In this document: piece after piece, positions 54,160 to 64,000 of the stretch
Layout of the letters: each line of letters opens with the position of its first letter
Numbering within the stretch: the first letter of the stretch is position 1
Assembly: GCA_027972325.1 (NCBI GenBank)
Contig: JAPMOS010000046.1
Span: forward strand, 118,501-182,500
Reading direction: 5' to 3'
Source: Paratrimastix pyriformis
Taxonomy: Eukaryota > Preaxostyla > Paratrimastigidae
Length of the DNA: 64,000 bases
Program-made: the position numbers and the translations under genes
The notes under the pieces: generated by a model
Database searches by the model: none
What the model saw: the letters and a program-made list of their open reading frames with translations, nothing else
Told to the model about the DNA's origin: nothing

Positions 54160-54483
54160 CTGATGAACACGCCTGTGAGCTGAAGAGAAGGAACAAAATC
54201 AACCTTTGGGGATTCGCTGGACATTGCATAACAACAATTGTGCCGCGCCTCCGTACGGATCGGAATGTCACCCCGCGGGCGAAAGACGCGCCGCCGCACA
54301 ACAACAAACAGGTTGGCATGGTCTGCGTCATCTCTGTGGATGTTGAGGAGCGAGTGATAGTGAATTGGCAATTGAGAAGGCGGATGCTCTCTCTGCTGCG
54401 AGATGGGTTGGGCGCGGTTCTGTGGCGACATCTCCTCCATCTCGTGATCTCTGACGAACGCATTTCCTATCATCCACCAATAG
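54160..54483. promoter_or_regulatory. Divergent 5' interval LRR F / LRR G
   Basis: 324 bp between main exons of two divergent LRR genes; expected to contain both first exons and promoters. Several short frames are open (e.g. 54463-54152, -) but none clearly coding. Confidence 0.35.
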
Positions 54484-56736
54484 TCGACGAGCTATTTTTT
54501 CCAATGGCCTCGCAATATCCTGTTGGCCCTCATCGATGCCTCGCCATTCCCGCTGCAGGCCTACTGCCAGCTGATCGGCCTGGCCCACGGCACCCGCGCG
54601 GTCATTCGGGGTGCTCCGCGCGTACTGTCCTTCCGAGGTCCCGATGATATTTCCATTCTGGACCCCGATCAAATTCCCCTCGACCAGACCCCGTCTGATC
54701 CCCGCCTCTTCCTGGCACCCTGCCTGTCTGCCGATGCCCTGGCAGCCATCGTGGGCCCCTGCAAGGACCTGGTCCGATTGACCCTTCCGCCCAACAACCT
54801 ACACCACCCGTCCGTCCTCGGCTGCGAGATTCCGCTTGATGTGCGTGGCGAGCCGGTTGGAAAGACCTGGGTGGATGAGGCCTTCGAGGGCCACGCCCAG
54901 CTGGCCTATCTGGAGATCCCCGGGGGAACCACCTTCGCCAGCGCCATCCGGCGGATCGTATCCCACCTGCCCGGGCTGGAGGAGTTCCACTTCAGGTGCG
55001 CCCGGCCCCTCCAAACGGAGCTTCTCATGGATCTGGTCAAGTTCTGCCCCAAACTGCGGGTGCTCCGCCTGCCGACCGTCCAGAATTTCTCTCCGGATCT
55101 GCGGGCTCTCCTGCCAATTGCAAGCGGCCTCAAGGACCTGTACCTTCCGGCGGAGCTGTGTCCGGCCCTTCTGGCGAAGGCCACTTCCCTGGAGCGGTTG
55201 GAGATGGGTGATGGTGACCTATCCAGCTTGCGGCCCGTTGCCAGACATCTGACCCACTTGCGGACCTGGGGCTACTTCTCAACCAACGCGGAGCAGGCGG
55301 GCCTCTGCCGTCTCGAATCGCTCCTCACCTGGGGAAGAACCGGCTCCATGCCCGAGGCCGGTGAGATCTTCCTGCCCGTGATTTCAGCCTGCCGGGACAC
55401 CCTGCGCTCGCTTGCGCTCACCGTCAAGGAGGACTTCGTGCCTGGCCGGGGCCTGATGGTTGCCCTGGGCAGGCTCACCCATCTGACCGACCTCAAGCTG
55501 ACCCTGGAGTGCCCCGATGGGACGGGCACACTGGGCGTCGTCCTGGCCGCCCTTCCGCCCGGCGTCCTCGAGAACCAGCTGGTGTCACTCTCCCTGGAGG
55601 TGCCTTCTTGCGACAAGACCGCAATCCAGCTGCGCAGCAGAAGCCTCCGCCAGCTGAAACTCTACTTCTGCCTCCGTCCCGACACGCCCGTGATGACCAT
55701 CGCATGCCCCCTCCTCGAGGAGCTTCGCCTGCCTGCCGACTCCGACAACCTGGTCACCCTGGATTGCCCCCGACTGCGCGTGCTGGAGGAAGTCCGGGCC
55801 CTGAGTCTGGCCCATGCCACACCCATGCCCGGGCTGGAGTACGTCTGTGGCCAGGGCCGGAACTCCAATTGGCTGTCCACGATCCTGGCCTGGTCACCCC
55901 GGCACCTGCACCACTTGGGGCATGTGGCCCTGTCCCCGCCGATGCTCGCTCGGGTGTTCACCGCGGTTCCCACACTGACCCGCCTGGATGAGTGTGACAT
56001 CTGCTGGACAGAGGCTGACGATCCGTCCTCGCAGCGTCTCCTGCAGTTCCCGTCGCAGCTCGAGGCCTGGGATGGGTCTTTTGAAGACCTCGCTAGTGAA
56101 GGGGAGGGAGCAGCCCTGCCCACGGTGCGGCTGGAGGCGCCCGGACTGCGGCGCCTCGAGCTGCGCTCCACAATGCGAGTGGTCCTGGCCTGTCCGGCCC
56201 TGGTCGCCCTGTCGTCCCGCTGCCCGTCGGTCGAGCTGGCGGGCGGAGCGGCGCCGCCCCTCCGCAGTCTCCACCTCTTGCAACGTCGGAAACAGCCCGC
56301 CTCGGAGTGCACCGCCAGCCTGTTGGGCGTCCTGGCAGGGCACGGGAGCCATCTGCAGCATGTGTACCTCGAGAGCCAGTTGTCGCCGGAGGCCTGGCCC
56401 GAGGTGGCTGCCGCCCTGGGTCGTCTGCCCCGGCTGGTCAGCCTGACCTTCGCCCAGGGCCTCCCCGTGGCCGACGTGGCGCTGGCCTGCCCGCAGCTCG
56501 CCTCTCTGCAAACCTACCCAAGTTGGCCGACCGATTTGCGCTCGCTGGTGCTCACGTGCCCTGAACTGGAGGAGCTTCAAGTGAGCGGCAGCGACTGCCT
56601 GGAACGGCTGGTGGTGAACGGGGAAGGGGATATGCCGGCCCCAAACCATCACCGGCTCAACTTCGTCAGGGGTCTGAACGAGTCCCGGTGGTCGGAGCTC
56701 AGGCAGCGCTTCCCCCGCGTTCATCTGAGCTACTGA
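54484..56736 (+). CDS. F-box-like / leucine-rich repeat protein G
   Basis: Main exon from a probable acceptor CACCAATAG (54483); about 750 aa. N-terminal block: FQWPRNILLALIDASPFPLQ, HGTRAVIRGAPRVLSFRG, SADALAAIVGPCKDLVRLTLP, WVDEAFEGHAQLAYLEIPG. LRRs follow to the end (LPGLEEFHFRCARPLQ, FCPKLRVLRLP, LTHLTDLKLTLECP, LPRLVSLTFAQGLPVADVAL, LVLTCPELEELQVSG), finishing WSELRQRFPRVHLSY. Aligns end-to-end with gene D (41205-43541). Start codon and first exon not identified. Confidence 0.82.
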   Translation, partial: STSYFFQWPRNILLALIDASPFPLQAYCQLIGLAHGTRAVIRGAPRVLSFRGPDDISILDPDQIPLDQTPSDPRLFLAPCLSADALAAIVGPCKDLVRLTLPPNNLHHPSVLGCEIPLDVRGEPVGKTWVDEAFEGHAQLAYLEIPGGTTFASAIRRIVSHLPGLEEFHFRCARPLQTELLMDLVKFCPKLRVLRLPTVQNFSPDLRALLPIASGLKDLYLPAELCPALLAKATSLERLEMGDGDLSSLRPVARHLTHLRTWGYFSTNAEQAGLCRLESLLTWGRTGSMPEAGEIFLPVISACRDTLRSLALTVKEDFVPGRGLMVALGRLTHLTDLKLTLECPDGTGTLGVVLAALPPGVLENQLVSLSLEVPSCDKTAIQLRSRSLRQLKLYFCLRPDTPVMTIACPLLEELRLPADSDNLVTLDCPRLRVLEEVRALSLAHATPMPGLEYVCGQGRNSNWLSTILAWSPRHLHHLGHVALSPPMLARVFTAVPTLTRLDECDICWTEADDPSSQRLLQFPSQLEAWDGSFEDLASEGEGAALPTVRLEAPGLRRLELRSTMRVVLACPALVALSSRCPSVELAGGAAPPLRSLHLLQRRKQPASECTASLLGVLAGHGSHLQHVYLESQLSPEAWPEVAAALGRLPRLVSLTFAQGLPVADVALACPQLASLQTYPSWPTDLRSLVLTCPELEELQVSGSDCLERLVVNGEGDMPAPNHHRLNFVRGLNESRWSELRQRFPRVHLSY

Positions 56737-56948
56737 GCGATGGACGGGGGGCGTCGCGGGGGAGCCAAATGGGCCGTGCCGCCGCGCATCTGTGTTCGTC
56801 TTCTTTGGCCCCCTCCCTCCCCCCCCATGATGTCCCCCCCATCCCATGATGCCCCATCCCATCACATCCCATGATGCCCACCTGAACTATTGATCTTTCA
56901 GTTTTGTGCTCGTGTTCCCGCTTTTCAGAACCCGACCGACCAGCCAGC

Positions 56949-56987
<39 letters not shown>

Positions 56988-57329
56988 ACCAACCAGCCAG
57001 CCAGCCAGCCAACCAACCGCCGCCGCCGCCGCCGCCGCCGTCGTCGTCGTCCCGCACCCCAATTTTTCTCAGTCACGTTTTCCACCAGGCGCCGAACACA
57101 TACTCTCTCTATTCCGGAAAACCGAGCCACCGGGGCCCGTAAAGCAGCCCAACACACAAACAGTTGGCTGAAGAAGTGAAAGGGGGTACACCGATGAGGG
57201 TGCGGGGCTTACCCCCGGGCAGCCCCCCTCTGGTCACTTTGGCAGCGCCTGCAGCAAGCTGGTCAGGTATCAAGCGGGCCACGGCGGCGGGGACATGCAG
57301 ACAATCCTGATCACAAACCCTCGAGGCGA
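56737..57329. other. Spacer after LRR G
   Basis: No gene. (CAGC)n array 56938-57018, (CCG)n 57019-57048, and one CGAGCCACCRGGGCCCG repeat at 57111-57144. Confidence 0.6.
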
Positions 57330-58245
57330 TGAGGCCTGAAGCCGGAGTTGTTTGTGTAAAATCACTCGCCTCACGCTCTTCGGGAGAGATCGGGACGGAG
57401 GACGTCGCGGTCGCGAGCGGGTCTGGTGCGAAGCGCTTGGCACGATGGGGGCGATTGGGGCTCCATCAGTCGGCTGTTAGGCCGTGTTGGCGCCGTCCCT
57501 CCGAGGCTGCTCTGCGCATTGTGGCGCACCTTTGCCCTGCCGAAGTTGCTCTGGGCGGCGGCGGCCTTCCCTGACCTGCGCGACCAGAAGGCGGAGGGAG
57601 CAATGGACACGGTTCAACCTGTTATGCCCTCCAATGTATGGGCAAGCAGCATCCGCAGCGGTCGAGGAGATCATGTTCGAATGGGGCCGCACCAAACTGC
57701 TGCCGGAGGGCCGCCTGGTCCGCGAACTGGCGGAGCTGGGCGAGAAGCTCCCAGAGGTGAGGACCCACAGGGCACCAGTGCATCGGCGAATGGGCCGGGG
57801 CTGCCGAGGCGGTCATGGCGGACTATGGCCTTGGCACGGGGGTGCGCCCGGGGGACGAGGCCATCCGGACCATCGGCATCGGGGCCTGGAAGGACCTGGT
57901 CCGGAAGCGAGTGCGCGCGCATGTGGAGGCCAAGTGGCGCGCGAAGATGGAGGACGCCCACTCGCACCCAAGACTGGCACCCCTGCGGCAGGTCAAGCAG
58001 GACTTTGGCCACAGCGAGGCGGCCTACATGAGCCCGGCGGGGCGCCGCATAGCAGCCCAACTGCGCGCAGGGATGTACCTGAACGGTGAGTTCATGCGCA
58101 CCTGGAAGACCTGACCTGAGGAGAAGCGCGGGGGAGCCTGCATCTGCTGCAGCGACGCAGGGCCACTTGAGGACGCCCAACACATCGTCCAGCAGTGCCC
58201 TGGCTACGAGGAGCTACGCAAGAAGGCCTGGGACCGCCTCCATGC
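57330..58245 (+). mobile_element. Non-LTR retrotransposon (LINE) 3' remnant
   Basis: Looks like the C-terminal end of a LINE ORF2. A reverse-transcriptase-tail stretch WGSISRLLGRVGAVPPRLL then CALWRTFALPKLLWAAAAF (57445-57560) resembles the 'LY+..V.P.LLYG.E.W' segment after RT. Downstream, in another frame, lies RKRVRAHVEAKWR...RLAPLRQV (57900-57990). Then a CCHC finger CICC...EDAQHIVQQCP (58138-58200), typical of LINE C-termini, followed by YEELRKKAWDRL. The frame changes at least once and has an in-frame stop before the finger (58115), so it is dead. It ends in a CCACCA satellite. Confidence 0.65.
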
Positions 58246-58335
58246 GGCCCTCCACCACCCCACCACCCCACCACCCACCACCCACCATCCACCACCACCC
58301 ACCATCCACCACCCACCACCCAACCCACCAACCAC
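58244..58335. repeat. (CCACCA/CCACCC)n satellite
   Basis: ~90 bp between the LINE remnant and the next gene. Confidence 0.85.
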
Positions 58336-58374
58336 CTCCGTTTGGCGTTTGTGGTGATTGGCAGACATGTTGGA

Positions 58375-62405
<4,031 letters not shown>

Positions 62406-63009
62406 TCCCCTGCTTTTACCATACCACCCACCTCGTCAGGGCCTTCTCGTGTTCGGGGATGCGCCTCTCCCCCACGCTCCTGCCTTCCCACCCCCACACC
62501 CCTTGCTGGCGCGATGGGGTGTGTGTGCGTGATTTTTGCACGGTTCTCTCGAGTTGCAATAGATCCCTGACGTTGGTTTTTCAGTTCTGCTTTTGGGGCG
62601 GGTTGGGGGTCCGGAATGAGGTCGACATCTCCTCCACCCACCCCTTGCTGGCGCGATGGTGTGTGGTGTGTGATTTTTGCACGGTTCTCTCGAGTTGCAA
62701 TACAAGAATGAATACAAGATGAATCAGCCACCTACAAACCACGACAAGAATTTTACAAGCCGCTACAAGAATTTTACAAACCGCTACAAACCGGTGACAA
62801 ACCAGGACAAGACCGTACAAGAGCTGACAAACACCTTAACAAACACATTCGACAAGAATTGAGTCGACAGCCGAAGTCGAGGCAGGATAGGTGCACTCAC
62901 AGGCGCTTGTCGTCGTGGCCATTTGACAAGCAGTCTTGTATAGATCCCTGATGTTGGTTAGGTTCGGTTCTGCTGCCATTCGCTTCATTTCATCATCATC
63001 ATCCATGTT
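62406..63009. other. 3' flank with duplicated blocks, no gene
   Basis: A ~55-bp block CTTGCTGGCGCGATG...ATTTTTGCACGGTTCTCTCG + AGTTGCAATA occurs at 62500-62561 and 62646-62703. TAGATCCCTGAYGTTGGTT occurs at 62561 and 62941. 62704-62862 is an A-rich array of ACAAGAATTTTACAAACCGC-like units. A hypothetical ORF across it is repeat-derived. Confidence 0.6.

Positions 63010-64000
<991 letters not shown>

Overview
The window is nuclear DNA of a GC-rich, intron-dense, flagellated protist. Conserved proteins are broken by many spliceosomal introns (at least 8 in a 1.2-kb ubiquitin protease, about 31 in XRN1). A complete U2 snRNA gene is present, as are two tRNA genes, a profilin, and IFT81, whose product is needed to build cilia or flagella. 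I cannot name the species; a free-living excavate or similar flagellate would fit, but the sequence here does not settle it.

Layout. 1-1754 (-): F-box-like/LRR gene running off the left edge. 1755-3593: repeat-rich spacer. 3594-7042 (-): methylthioribose-1-phosphate isomerase (MRI1, 7 exons) with a tRNA-Ile gene in one intron and a U2 snRNA gene in another, both on the host-gene strand. 7148-13352 (+): USP12/46-type deubiquitinase (9 exons), divergent from MRI1 over 105 bp; its sixth intron holds a two-ORF PIF/Harbinger-like DNA transposon with perfect terminal inverted repeats. 13816-29033 (+): XRN1 5'-3' exoribonuclease with a very long Pro/Ala/Gln-rich tail. 30079-31321: inverted repeat with ~480-bp arms. 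31333-34083 (+): P-loop protein with acidic repeats and a SAP-like motif. 34951-35486 (-): profilin. 35976-43541: three LRR genes, one frameshifted. 43709-51706 (+): IFT81. 51796-51866 (+): tRNA-Asp. 52096-56736: a divergent pair of LRR genes. 57330-58245 (+): LINE remnant. 58375-62405 (+): unidentified five-exon gene. 62406-64000: short duplications and a tandem array.

Two features run through the whole window. Introns are either compact (about 42-66 bp) or swollen to hundreds of bases by micro- and minisatellites, mostly (ATC/GAT)n. Nearly every 5' splice site that can be fixed by homology reads GTCNG (commonly GTCTG or GTCCG) instead of the usual GTRAG; this altered donor consensus is the most unusual observation here.

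The genes do not form one pathway. Housekeeping genes (methionine salvage, mRNA decay, deubiquitination, actin regulation, intraflagellar transport) are interspersed with an expanded family of F-box-like/LRR proteins.
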